Shown here: piece by piece, positions 53,657 to 64,000 of the stretch
Position numbering within the stretch: the stretch's first letter is position 1
Layout of the letters: each line of letters opens with the position of its first letter
Assembly (NCBI GenBank): GCA_032718475.1
Contig: JAUCBJ010008501.1
Span: 113,413 to 177,412, forward strand
Direction of reading: 5' to 3'
Length of the DNA: 64,000 nt
Origin: Nemertoderma westbladi
Taxonomy: Eukaryota > Xenacoelomorpha > Nemertodermatida > Nemertodermatidae
Program-made: the position numbers and the translations under genes
The notes under the pieces: generated by a model
What the model was told of the DNA's origin: nothing
Seen by the model: only the letters and a program-made list of their open reading frames with translations
Databases searched by the model: none

Positions 53657-55840
53657 TTAGGTTTCTTCCTTACATAATCGCAGTATAGGTCTATAACCTG
53701 ATGGATGTTCAGGACTAACAGTCATGTACTTCCCAAATGCTGATGACGTTGAAACATGTTTACCAGAACTACGATACAACAGTTTCAACTTGTCTAAATA
53801 TTGCAATGTCTTTGGGAGGTTCATTGAAGACAAATCCTTCCCCTCTAATGGTTCCAAATGGGCTACTTCGAATCCAACTTCACCATCATCTTTTGAAATA
53901 ACTCTGGCGATGGATAATCCGCCAATTACGAACTTAGAGAATCTCAAGAGGAAAAGGCCGTCCACCGGTTTGTACATCAGCATTCCTTCAGCGATTTCTT
54001 TGTTAACAAAACCGTAAATCAGTTTATCATTCCAAAATGGAAGCAAAAACTTCTCCAGTAAAACTAATATGGCATGGAGCCATTGCCAAAATGTAAACCC
54101 TTTGTCCCCTGGCAATCCTATCTTATAAATATTAAATTGTTCCCAAGAGATATATTGATGATTCGAGTAAACTTCAACATCCCCACGATTCGGATAAATT
54201 GCGCTAGCTACTTCATTAATTTGCTCTTGATCAAGAGGTGTTGCGCCAATTTCTACAAATTTCCGTTTCAAAGCCATCGCCATATCCGTCCATAAGACCC
54301 TACGAGGGATCTCGAATCCGCTTCGGTCCATCTTTGAAAATGAATAATCCCAAAATATAGTTGCTTGACCATCGATTTCTCTATGCTTGTTTGTTGTTAC
54401 CACGACTGGGAATGACAAACAGATTGTTTTGTACTCCTGTGTACCGAATGTAAAGGTCGTTTCAAAGGCCAAACAAAACTTTTCTCCAGCCATAAACGAA
54501 TCTTCCATTGCATCTGGATTGGTGATTATCAACTTCAAGTTTGCTTTATTGTACCAAGTGACCCAAGTAGCCTTTTCAACGAACTTAACATCAGCGCATG
54601 GAGAAAATGCCGCATTAAAGAACTCATTATCATTTTGATATTGCTTCAATTGACTTTCATTTAGAATAACGGCTTTGATTACTGGAGGTTGGGGATTACT
54701 CTGGAGTTTCGATCCAATAAGCAAACGCAGACTTACATTGAAACTGGTCCCGATAATAACAACTTGTGGATGCTCTTCAACTACCAAGGAAACATTAACA
54801 ACATCGTTCAATAGGTTGGACACCCTTAGAGAAAGCTCCAGTGTATTCAACTCATCTATAGGTAATTGGTTAAGCATGTTTACCATCAAATCCATCTTCT
54901 GATGGTGATCCACAAGCATTTGGTAGATATTCTCAAAATGATTTTCAAGTAACAGTAAATATTCAGATTCCCCTTTGGCGAATTGTTTGACTTTATTATA
55001 TTCAAAATATTTCATGTTATCTTTAATGCGAGTAATAATTTCATCGAAACACTTTAAATTATTATCCCACGTCTGATGTAATCTATTTCGCATTTCCTTA
55101 ATTACTTCACTCAATTCAAAAAGTGAAGTTGTTTTCACATACTTCTGTTCAGCAATATCAGAGCCGCCATGCTCTTGATCACATTGCATGATCGACTCAC
55201 CATGTGATTCGAAGAGTTGTTGCCTTTCATTCTCCAACAGATTGTCATACTCTATCTCTCTAAACTCCAACAATTTAAACTCTTCAAACAAACCAACCCA
55301 TTCCCTCTGTTTATATAAAAGAGTGTTATATTCAATGGCACATTGCGTTGTGCTTGAGATGGCAGCAAATATTTTCGCTGCGAGAACATCCTCAGTGTGT
55401 TTATCGTGCAACAGATGAGTATCCGTGCCGCTAGTGAGAGGAAGAATTGGCATGCTGGAACACCCAAAATGTTCTTCATTGACATATTGCTCAACTTCCA
55501 AGCAACGTTCGGCTAAAGTAAAAAACTCTCTCGGATTTGAATGAAATCTTACTTTTATTTCATCTAAGGCGGTTTGTAATTCCAATTTAATTATGAAATG
55601 AGTTTCTTCTGCTGATATAGCCTCTGTGATATTACAATCCAAAATGTTAAACATTTCCATAATTTCAGCATTGTTCTTATTCGGAATACTAGATAGTTTT
55701 TCTTCCAACCAAACCGAGAAATAACTTCGTATAGCCACAGGTATATGCGAGTTTTTATAGACGTCAACGACCCTGTTTAAATGCCGCGGCGGTAGTTTAG
55801 ATGTTCGGTTCCATAGTGGTGAATGCGGAGGAGACGACAT
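53657..55840 (-). CDS. STAT: STAT5/6-like transcription factor, intronless (727 aa)
   Basis: One uninterrupted frame, ATG at 55840 to TAA at 53657-53659. The order is that of a complete STAT. An N-terminal interaction domain includes IPVAIRSYFSVWLEEKL (about 33-49). A coiled-coil region follows (about 120-330), then a DNA-binding domain (about 335-500, with FNVSLRLLIGSKLQ and PPVIKAVILNE). A linker holds FTFWQWLHAILVLLEKF. The SH2 domain (about 590-700) has FLLRFS at 630-635 with the phosphotyrosine-binding Arg633. Tyr716 in SGYRPIL matches the activating tyrosine of the family, and the protein ends 11 residues later without a transactivation tail. STATs are phosphorylated by JAK kinases, dimerise through SH2-pTyr and enter the nucleus. 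Similarity is closest to STAT5/6. STAT genes normally have many introns, so this is probably a retrogene; no poly-A remnant is obvious. Confidence 0.93.
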   Translation of the reverse strand: MSSPPHSPLWNRTSKLPPRHLNRVVDVYKNSHIPVAIRSYFSVWLEEKLSSIPNKNNAEIMEMFNILDCNITEAISAEETHFIIKLELQTALDEIKVRFHSNPREFFTLAERCLEVEQYVNEEHFGCSSMPILPLTSGTDTHLLHDKHTEDVLAAKIFAAISSTTQCAIEYNTLLYKQREWVGLFEEFKLLEFREIEYDNLLENERQQLFESHGESIMQCDQEHGGSDIAEQKYVKTTSLFELSEVIKEMRNRLHQTWDNNLKCFDEIITRIKDNMKYFEYNKVKQFAKGESEYLLLLENHFENIYQMLVDHHQKMDLMVNMLNQLPIDELNTLELSLRVSNLLNDVVNVSLVVEEHPQVVIIGTSFNVSLRLLIGSKLQSNPQPPVIKAVILNESQLKQYQNDNEFFNAAFSPCADVKFVEKATWVTWYNKANLKLIITNPDAMEDSFMAGEKFCLAFETTFTFGTQEYKTICLSFPVVVTTNKHREIDGQATIFWDYSFSKMDRSGFEIPRRVLWTDMAMALKRKFVEIGATPLDQEQINEVASAIYPNRGDVEVYSNHQYISWEQFNIYKIGLPGDKGFTFWQWLHAILVLLEKFLLPFWNDKLIYGFVNKEIAEGMLMYKPVDGLFLLRFSKFVIGGLSIARVISKDDGEVGFEVAHLEPLEGKDLSSMNLPKTLQYLDKLKLLYRSSGKHVSTSSAFGKYMTVSPEHPSGYRPILRLCKEET

Positions 55841-56130
55841 TATAAATGTAATTTTATATCACCTGCCCATTAGTTTAAGTAAAACCCAGCAGCAGTCTCT
55901 CTTCATTGTACAATAAAAACTGAGCTCTGGTAAAAATCTAGTGCAGGGTTAAGGATTTTAGGGGCCGCGGACATATCATAACACATAAAAGCAAGGACCA
56001 CTGGTAATTAATTATTTTTCAATTTTCTGTTATTTGCGGCCCATGTGAAGTTAAATATACAAAACTTTCTGCTGTTATACAGTATTTCATTTTGAAGTTT
56101 ACCCCATGTGAAGAATACATGATTTTCACT
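55841..56130. other. STAT 5' flank and start of satellite-related sequence
   Basis: It contains CAGGTGATATAAAATTACAT shortly before the ATG (on the - strand), which could be a 3' splice site of a 5' UTR intron or part of a promoter. From about 56040 it is related to the satellite to the right (CCCATGTGAAG motifs). Confidence 0.4.
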
Positions 56131-56293
56131 AAAAACCCAGGTTACACATGGCAGCATGGGCTGAATCTAACGAAAACAATAAACGAATTAGTATCTGTAC
56201 ATATCAAAAGACAAAGATAAGCGCTATAAAACACTTAATAAGGAGAACTTTATTTTCACTAAAATTAATTCATTTTCCACCAAATTAAATCAA

Positions 56294-56650
56294 TTCGTTA
56301 CAGAGGTAGGCATTTATAACCAAAACAGTAAACAGTGTTATTACCAATTGGGCAAAGGAGCAGGTTACAGAGGTAGTCTTATATAATCAAAACAATAAAC
56401 AGTGTTATTACCAATTGGGCAAAGGAGCAGGTTACAGAGGTAGTATTTTATAACCAAAACAATAAACAGTGTTATTACCAATTGGGCAAAGGAGCAGGTT
56501 ACAGAGGTAGTCTTTTACAACCAAAACAATAAACAGTGTTATTATCAATTGGGCAAAGGAGCAGGTTACAGAGGTAGTCTTTTATAACCAAAACAATAAA
56601 CAGTGTTGTTACCATTTGGGGGAAGGAGCAGGTTACAAAGGTAGGCTTTT
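56294..56650. repeat. 67-bp subrepeat inside each satellite unit
   Basis: GGAGCAGGTTACAGAGGTAG starts repeat every 67 bp (CAGGTTAC at 56361, 56428, 56495, 56562, 56629). The block includes TAACCAAAACAATAAACAG. The same cluster recurs in every 1.8-kb unit (from about 58080, 59880, 61690 and 63500). Confidence 0.95.
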
Positions 56651-57749
56651 ATAACCAACAAAATATGTACCGGTACGGTTCTATCATACTACAGGTGCCA
56701 CTTTTTATATTGAAAACATACAGCGTTATTTTACTTGGCTGCCTTAGGTTACTGATTAATTTTAGTGGAGAATTAATTGTGATTAATTATCCAAAATTAT
56801 AATCATTTAGAGGCCTAAATAAATAGGCAGGGTTTATACATCACATCACAAACATCGGGATATACAGCCTGCATCATGCAGGATGCATATATATTCTAAC
56901 CTAATCGAACATGCCAAATTATCATGGAAATTAATTATTTATTAGTATAATTACAGTATTACTTAGCCAGTTAGCACTTAAATTTAAATATGTCCAAAAA
57001 TTGATTTAAGTTATCCCTGCACGCATAATCCGGCACGGCCCATCCCATGTGAGGTATACTTATGCAAGACTTTATGCTGTTATATTTCCCTTTGCAGTTT
57101 ACCCTCATGTGAAGAATATACCTACCAAAACAATAAACCAATTAATATCTGTAGGGGTTATAAGAAAGGAAACAAGTCTTCGTATATAAAAATAAAATAT
57201 AATTATTTCGACTGAAATGTTAAAACCTCGGAAATGCACTACTGCGGGTAGACCTAGGTATGATCCGGTACACAGGTACGCGGTACACAATTACTGTATT
57301 ATCAAAATAGCATGAGAAACCTACAAACCAAAGCTAACCGCAATGTCACAACATTGTTAATACTCAAATTTTTTTTATTAACTTATCCATTTCTGCTAAC
57401 GAAATGTTTCTTTTCACTTTTCACTTTCCAAGAATCAATATAACAATAAATCCAGTTTGTTGGATGCCTACAGGACGTGAATAGAATGTTACGAGCTATT
57501 GTAGCCAATAGCTGCATTGATACTTATAATATATAAAATTATTGTGTTCAGGGCGATATTATCCAACACCACCTCGTGCCTATGTTGTGAATTATTCTCA
57601 TACACTCCAGTGCAGAAATTGCAGTTTCCTATTAATCTTAACTATAGCAACAACATGGGAATTTGCAGCAATTTTATTGGTTTACCGTACTTACTGGTTT
57701 TAATAACCGTACAGTATACCAGTAACAGGGGTGTAAACGTTAAGCAGAC

Positions 57750-57914
57750 ACTGGTGCAGACACCTGGTGCAAACAGTGGTGCAGACACCTGGTGCAGACA
57801 CCTGGTGCAGACAGTGGTTTAGACACCTGGTGCAGACACTGGTGCAGACACCTGTGCAGACACCTGGTGCAGACACCTGGTGCAGACAGTGGTGCAGACA
57901 CCTGGTGCAGACAG
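57750..57914. repeat. 13-bp minisatellite inside each satellite unit
   Basis: About ten copies of GTGCAGACACCTG and shortened variants (GTGCAGACAGTG). Length differs between units: longer at 57750 and 61363, shorter by 12 bp at 59564 and 63177. Confidence 0.95.
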
Positions 57915-60900
57915 AAAAACCCAGGTTACACATGGCAGCATGGGCTGAATCTAACGAAAACAATAAACGAATTAGTATCTGTACATATCAAATGACAAAG
58001 ATAAGCGCTATAAAACACTTAATAAGGAGAACTTTATTTTCACTAAAATTAATTCATTTTCCACCAAATTAAATCAATTCGTTACAGAGGTAGGCATTTA
58101 TAACCAAAACAGTAAACAGTGTTATTACCAATTGGGCAAAGGAGCAGGTTACAGAGGTAGTCTTATATAATCAAAACAATAAACAGTGTTATTACCAATT
58201 GGGCAAAGGAGCAGGTTACAGAGGTAGTATTTTATAACCAAAACAATAAACAGTGTTATTACCAATTGGGCAAAGGAGCACGTTACAGAGGTAGTCTTTT
58301 ACAACCAAAACAATAAACAGTGTTATTATCAATTGGGCAAAGGAGCAGGTTACAGAGGTAGTCTTTTATAACCAAAACAATAAACAGTGTTGTTACCATT
58401 TGGGGGAAGGAGCAGGTTACAAAGGTAGGCTTTTATAACCAACAAAATATGTACCGGTACGGTTCTATCATACTACAGGTGCCACTTTTTATATTGAAAA
58501 CATACAGCGTTATTTTACTTGGCTGCCTTAGGTTACTGATTAATTTTAGTGGAGAATGATTATTTTTAGTGTTAACAAAATTAATTGTGATTAATTATCC
58601 AAAATTATAATCATTTAGAGGCCTAAATAAATAGGCAGGGATGCTTCAGGGTTTATACATCACATCACAAACATCAGGATATACAGCCTGCATCATGCAG
58701 GATGCATATATATTCTAACCTAATCGAACATGCCAAATTATCATGGAAATTAATTATTTATTAGTATAATTACAGTATTACTTAGCCAGTTAGCACTTAA
58801 ATTTAAATATGTCCAAAAATTGAGTTAAGTTATCCCTGCACGCATAATCCGGCACGGCCCATCCCATGTGAGGTATAATTATGCAAGACTTTATGCTGTT
58901 ATATTTCCCTTTGCAGTTTACCCTCATGTGAAGAATATACCTACCAAAACAATAAACCAATTAATATCTGTAGGGGTTATAAGAAAGGAAACAAGTCTTC
59001 GTATATAAAAATAAAATATAATTATTTCGACTGAAATGTTAAAACCTCGGAAATGCACTACTGCGGGTAGACCTAGGTATGATCCGGTACACAGGTACGC
59101 GGTACACAATTATTATCAAAATAGCATGAGAAACCTACAAACCAAAGCTAACCGCAATGTCACAACATTGTTAATACTCAAATTTTTTTTATTAACTTAT
59201 CCATTTCTGCTAACGAAATGTTTCTTTTCACTTTTCACTTTCCAAGAATCAATATAACAATAAATCCAGTTTGTTGGATGCCTACAGGACGTGAATAGAA
59301 TGTTACGAGCTATTGTAGCCAATAGCTGCATTGATACTTATAATATATAAAATTATTGTGTTCAGGGCGATATTATCCAACACCACCTCGTGCCTATGTT
59401 GTGAATTATTCTCATACACTCCAGTGCAGAAATTGCAGTTTCCTATTAATCTTAACTATAGCAACAACATGGGAATTTGCAGCAATTTTATTGGTTTAAC
59501 GTACTTACTGGTTTTAATAACCGTACAGTATACCAGTAACAGGGGTGTAAACGTTAAGCAGACACTGGTGCAGACACCTGGTGCAAACAGTGGTGCAGAC
59601 ACCTGGTGCAGACACCTGGTGCAGACAGTGGTTTAGACACCTGGTGCAGACACCTGTGCAGACACCTGGTGCAGACACCTGGTGCAGACAGTGGTGCAGA
59701 CACCTGGTGCAGACAGAAAAACCCAGGTTACACATGGCAGCATGGGCTGAATCTAACGAAAACAATAAACGAATTAGTATCTGTACATATCAAATGACAA
59801 AGATAAGCGCTATAAAACACTTAATAAGGAGAACTTTATTTTCACTAAAATTAATTCATTTTCCACCAAATTAAATCAATTCGTTACAGAGGTAGGCATT
59901 TATAACCAAAACAGTAAACAGTGTTATTACCAATTGGGCAAAGGAGCAGGTTACAGAGGTAGTCTTATATAATCAAAACAATAAACAGTGTTATTACCAA
60001 TTGGGCAAAGGAGCAGGTTACAGAGGTAGTATTTTATAACCAAAACAATAAACAGTGTTATTACCAATTTGGCAAAGGAGCACGTTACAGAGGTAGTCTT
60101 TTACAACCAAAACAATAAACAGTGTTATTATCAATTGGGCAAAGGAGCAGGTTACAGAGGTAGTCTTTTATAACCAAAACAATAAACAGTGTTGTTACCA
60201 TTTGGGGGAAGGAGCAGGTTACAAAGGTAGGCTTTTATAACCAACAAAATATGTACCGGTACGGTTCTATCATACTACAGGTGCCACTTTTTATATTGAA
60301 AACATACAGCGTTATTTTACTTGGCTGCCTTAGGTTACTGATTAATTTTAGTGGAGAATGATTATTTTTAGTGTTAACAAAATTAATTGTGATTAATTAT
60401 CCAAAATTATAATCATTTAGAGGCCTAAATAAATAGGCAGGGATGCTTCAGGGTTTATACATCACATCACAAACATCGGGATATACAGCCTGCATCATGC
60501 AGGATGCATATATATTCTAACCTAATCGAACATGCCAAATTATCATGGAAATTAATTATTTATTAGTATAATTACAGTATTACTTAGCCAGTTAGCACTT
60601 AAATTTAAATATGTCCAAAAATTGAGTTAAGTTATCCCTGCACGCATAATCCGGCACGGCCCATCCCATGTGAGGTATAATTATGCAAGACTTTATGCTG
60701 TTATATTTCCCTTTGCAGTTTACCCTCATGTGAAGAATATACCTACCAAAACAATAAACCAATTAATATCTGTAGGGGTTATAAGAAAGGAAACAAGTCT
60801 TCGTATATAAAAATAAAATAAAATTATTTCGACTGAAATGTTAAAACCTCGGAAATGCACTACTGCGGGTAGACCTAGGTATGATCCGGTACACAGGTAC

Positions 60901-63900
60901 GCGGTACACAATTATTATCAAAATAGCATGAGAAACCTACAAACCAAAGCTAACCGCAATGTCACAACATTGTTAATACTCAAATTTTTTTTATTAACTT
61001 ATCCATTTCTGCTAACGAAATGTTTCTTTTCACTTTTCACTTTCCAAGAATCAATATAACAATAAATCCAGTTTGTTGGATGCCTACAGGACGTGAATAG
61101 AATGTTACGAGCTATTGTAGCCAATAGCTGCATTGATACTTATAATATATAAAATTATTGTGTTCAGGGCGATATTATCCAACACCACCTCGTGCCTATG
61201 TTGTGAATTATTCTCATACACTCCAGTGCAGAAATTGCAGTTTCCTATTAATCTTAACTATAGCAACAACATGGGAATTTGCAGCAATTTTATTGGTTTA
61301 CCGTACATACTGGTTTTAATAACCGTACAGTATACCAGTAACAGGGGTGTAAACGTTAAGCAGACACTGGTGCAGACACCTGGTGCAAACAGTGGTGCAG
61401 ACACCTGGTGCAGACACCTGGTGCAGACAGTGGTTTAGACACCTGGTGCAGACACTGGTGCAGACACCTGTGCAGACACCTGGTGCAGACACCTGGTGCA
61501 GACAGTGGTGCAGACACCTGGTGCAGACAGAAAAACCCAGGTTACACATGGCAGCATGGGCTGAATCTAACGAAAACAATAAACGAATTAGTATCTGTAC
61601 ATATCAAATGACAAAGATAAGCGCTATAAAACACTTAATAAAGAGAACTTTATTTTCACTAAAATTAATTCATTTTCCACCAAATTAAATCAATTCGTTA
61701 CAGAGGTAGGCATTTATAACCAAAACAGTAAACAGTGTTATTACCAATTGGGCAAAGGAGCAGGTTACAGAGGTAGTCTTATATAATCAAAACAATAAAC
61801 AGTGTTATTACCAATTGGGCAAAGGAGCAGGTTACAGAGGTAGTATTTTATAACCAAAACAATAAACAGTGTTATTACCAATTGGGCAAAGGAGCACGTT
61901 ACAGAGGTAGTCTTTTACAACCAAAACAATAAACAGTGTTATTATCAATTGGGCAAAGGAGCAGGTTACAGAGGTAGTCTTTTATAACCAAAACAATAAA
62001 CAGTGTTGTTACCATTTGGGGGAAGGAGCAGGTTACAAAGGTAGGCTTTTATAACCAACAAAATATGTACCGGTACGGTTCTATCATACTACAGGTGCCA
62101 CTTTTTATATTGAAAACATACAGCGTTATTTTACTTGGCTGCCTTAGGTTACTGATTAATTTTAGTGGAGAATGATTATTTTTAGTGTTAACAAAATTAA
62201 TTGTGATTAATTATCCAAAATTATAATCATTTAGAGGCCTAAATAAATAGGCAGGGATGCTTCAGGGTTTATACATCACATCACAAACATCGGGATATAC
62301 AGCCTGCATCATGCAGGATGCATATATATTCTAACCTAATCGAACATGCCAAATTATCATGGAAATTAATTATTTATTAGTATAATTACAGTATTACTTA
62401 GCCAGTTAGCACTTAAATTTAAATATGTCCAAAAATTGAGTTAAGTTATCCCTGCACGCATAATCCGGCACGGCCCATCCCATGTGAGGTATAATTATGC
62501 AAGACTTTATGCTGTTATATTTCCCTTTGCAGTTTACCCTCATGTGAAGAATATACCTACCAAAACAATAAACCAATTAATATCTGTAGGGGTTATAAGA
62601 AAGGAAACAAGTCTTCGTATATAAAATTAAAATATAATTATTTCGACTGAAATGTTAAAACCTCGGAAATGCACTACTGCGGGTAGACCTAGGTATGATC
62701 CGGTACACAGGTACGCGGTACACAATTATTATCAAAATAGCATGAGAAACCTACAAACCAAAGCTAACCGCAATATCACAACATTGTTAATACTCAAATT
62801 TTTTTATTAACTTATACATTTCTGCTAACGAAATGTTTCTTTTCACTTTTCACTTTCCAAGAATCAATATAACAATAAATCCAGTTTGTTGGATGCCTAC
62901 AGGACGTGAATAGAATGTTACGAGCTATTGTAGCCAATAGCTGCATTGATACTTATAATATATAAAATTATTGTGTTCAGGGCGATATTATCCAACACCA
63001 CCTCGTGCCTATGTTGTGAATTATTCTCATACACTCCAGTGCAGAAATTGCAGTTTCCTATTAATCTTAACTATAGCAACAACATGGGAATTTGCAGCAA
63101 TTTTATTGGTTTAACGTACTTACTGGTTTTAATAACCGTACAGTATACCAGTAACAGGGGTGTAAACGTTAAGCAGACACTGGTGCAGACACCTGGTGCA
63201 AACAGTGGTGCAGACACCTGGTGCAGACACCTGGTGCAGACAGTGGTTTAGACACCTGGTGCAGACACCTGTGCAGACACCTGGTGCAGACACCTGGTGC
63301 AGACAGTGGTGCAGACACCTGGTGCAGACAGAAAAACCCAGGTTACACATGGCAGCATGGGCTGAATCTAACGAAAACAATAAACGAATTAGTATCTGTA
63401 CATATCAAATGACAAAGATAAGCGCTATAAAACACTTAATAAGGAGAACTTTATTTTCACTAAAATTAATTCATTTTCCACCAAATTAAATCAATTCGTT
63501 ACAGAGGTAGGCATTTATAACCAAAACAGTAAACAGTGTTATTACCAATTGGGCAAAGGAGCAGGTTACAGAGGTAGTCTTATATAATCAAAACAATAAA
63601 CAGTGTTATTACCAATTGGGCAAAGGAGCAGGTTACAGAGGTAGTATTTTATAACCAAAACAATAAACAGTGTTATTACCAATTGGGCAAAGGAGCACGT
63701 TACAGAGGTAGTCTTTTACAACCAAAACAATAAACAGTGTTATTATCAATTGGGCAAAGGAGCAGGTTACAGAGGTAGTCTTTTATAACCAAAACAATAA
63801 ACAGTGTTGTTACCATTTGGGGGAAGGAGCAGGTTACAAAGGTAGGCTTTTATAACCAACAAAATATGTACCGGTACGGTTCTATCATACTACAGGTGCC

Positions 63901-64000
63901 ACTTTTTATATTGAAAACATACAGCGTTATTTTACTTGGCTGCCTTAGGTTACTGATTAATTTTAGTGGAGAATGATTATTTTTAGTGTTAACAAAATTA

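Larger units (their letters stand above)
56131..64000. repeat. Tandem array of ~1.8-kb satellite units, running off the window
   Basis: Taking AAAAACCCAGGTTACACATG as unit start, units begin at 56131, 57915, 59717, 61531 and 63332 (lengths 1784, 1802, 1814, 1801, then partial). Copies are nearly identical. The first lacks about 25 bp (TGATTATTTTTAGTGTTAAC region) and a 9-bp block present in the others. Short open frames (for example 57105-57290 and its repeats) are identical between units simply because the units are; no gene is supported. Confidence 0.97.

Noticed and set aside
57105-63489. Recurring 61-101 aa frames in the 1.8-kb units
   Set aside because: They are conserved only because the satellite units are near-identical. 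No domain, no start context, and overlapping frames on both strands.

Overview
The window is metazoan nuclear DNA, repeat-rich and AT-rich outside its left end. The evidence is a 12-exon EBF/COE transcription-factor gene with GT-AG introns, a STAT5/6-type gene, a BEL/Pao-type LTR retrotransposon, two 5'-truncated LINE copies and many satellites and foldback-like repeats. The EBF protein has a single copy of helix 2 in its helix-loop-helix region, whereas vertebrate EBFs have two, so an invertebrate is likely. The EBF core is conserved but more diverged than I would expect for most invertebrates, and an ascidian or other fast-evolving lineage is my guess; the sequence does not prove it.

Layout. 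1-14.5 kb: internal part of a BEL/Pao element (gag end, then PR-RT-RNaseH-integrase pol in the same frame after one TAA). It is followed by two further overlapping long ORFs, one carrying three CCHC zinc knuckles, and by a non-coding tail. A roughly 18-bp palindrome recurs seven times from 117 to 11992. 14.5-15.7 kb: a 36-bp VNTR. 16.1-26.4 kb: nested foldback-like elements with arms over 600 bp, a ~315-bp satellite, a near-identical 1.5-kb tandem duplication, and a LINE with an open RT frame and a 10-bp target-site duplication. 26.4-31.1 kb: short MITEs, repeat fragments and no convincing gene.

31169-45720: the EBF/COE gene on the + strand, encoding 531 aa. Intron 1 holds a second, frameshifted LINE copy on the - strand. 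The 3' end of exon 1 together with its splice donor is duplicated in tandem seven times, in frame. The end of exon 11 with its donor is likewise the start of a 35-bp tandem array of about 14 copies. 45.7-53.6 kb: intergenic, with LINE and SINE relics, a perfect 18-bp-stem hairpin and a 45-bp VNTR. 53657-55840: an intronless STAT5/6-like gene on the - strand, probably a retrogene. 56131-64000: a tandem array of ~1.8-kb units that contain their own 67-bp and 13-bp subrepeats and alternate between two unit types.

The two host genes are unrelated developmental/signalling factors and form no operon-like unit. The strongest candidates for something undescribed are the duplicated splice-donor array in EBF exon 1, the extra zinc-knuckle ORFs downstream of the BEL pol with the shared palindrome, and the intronless STAT.
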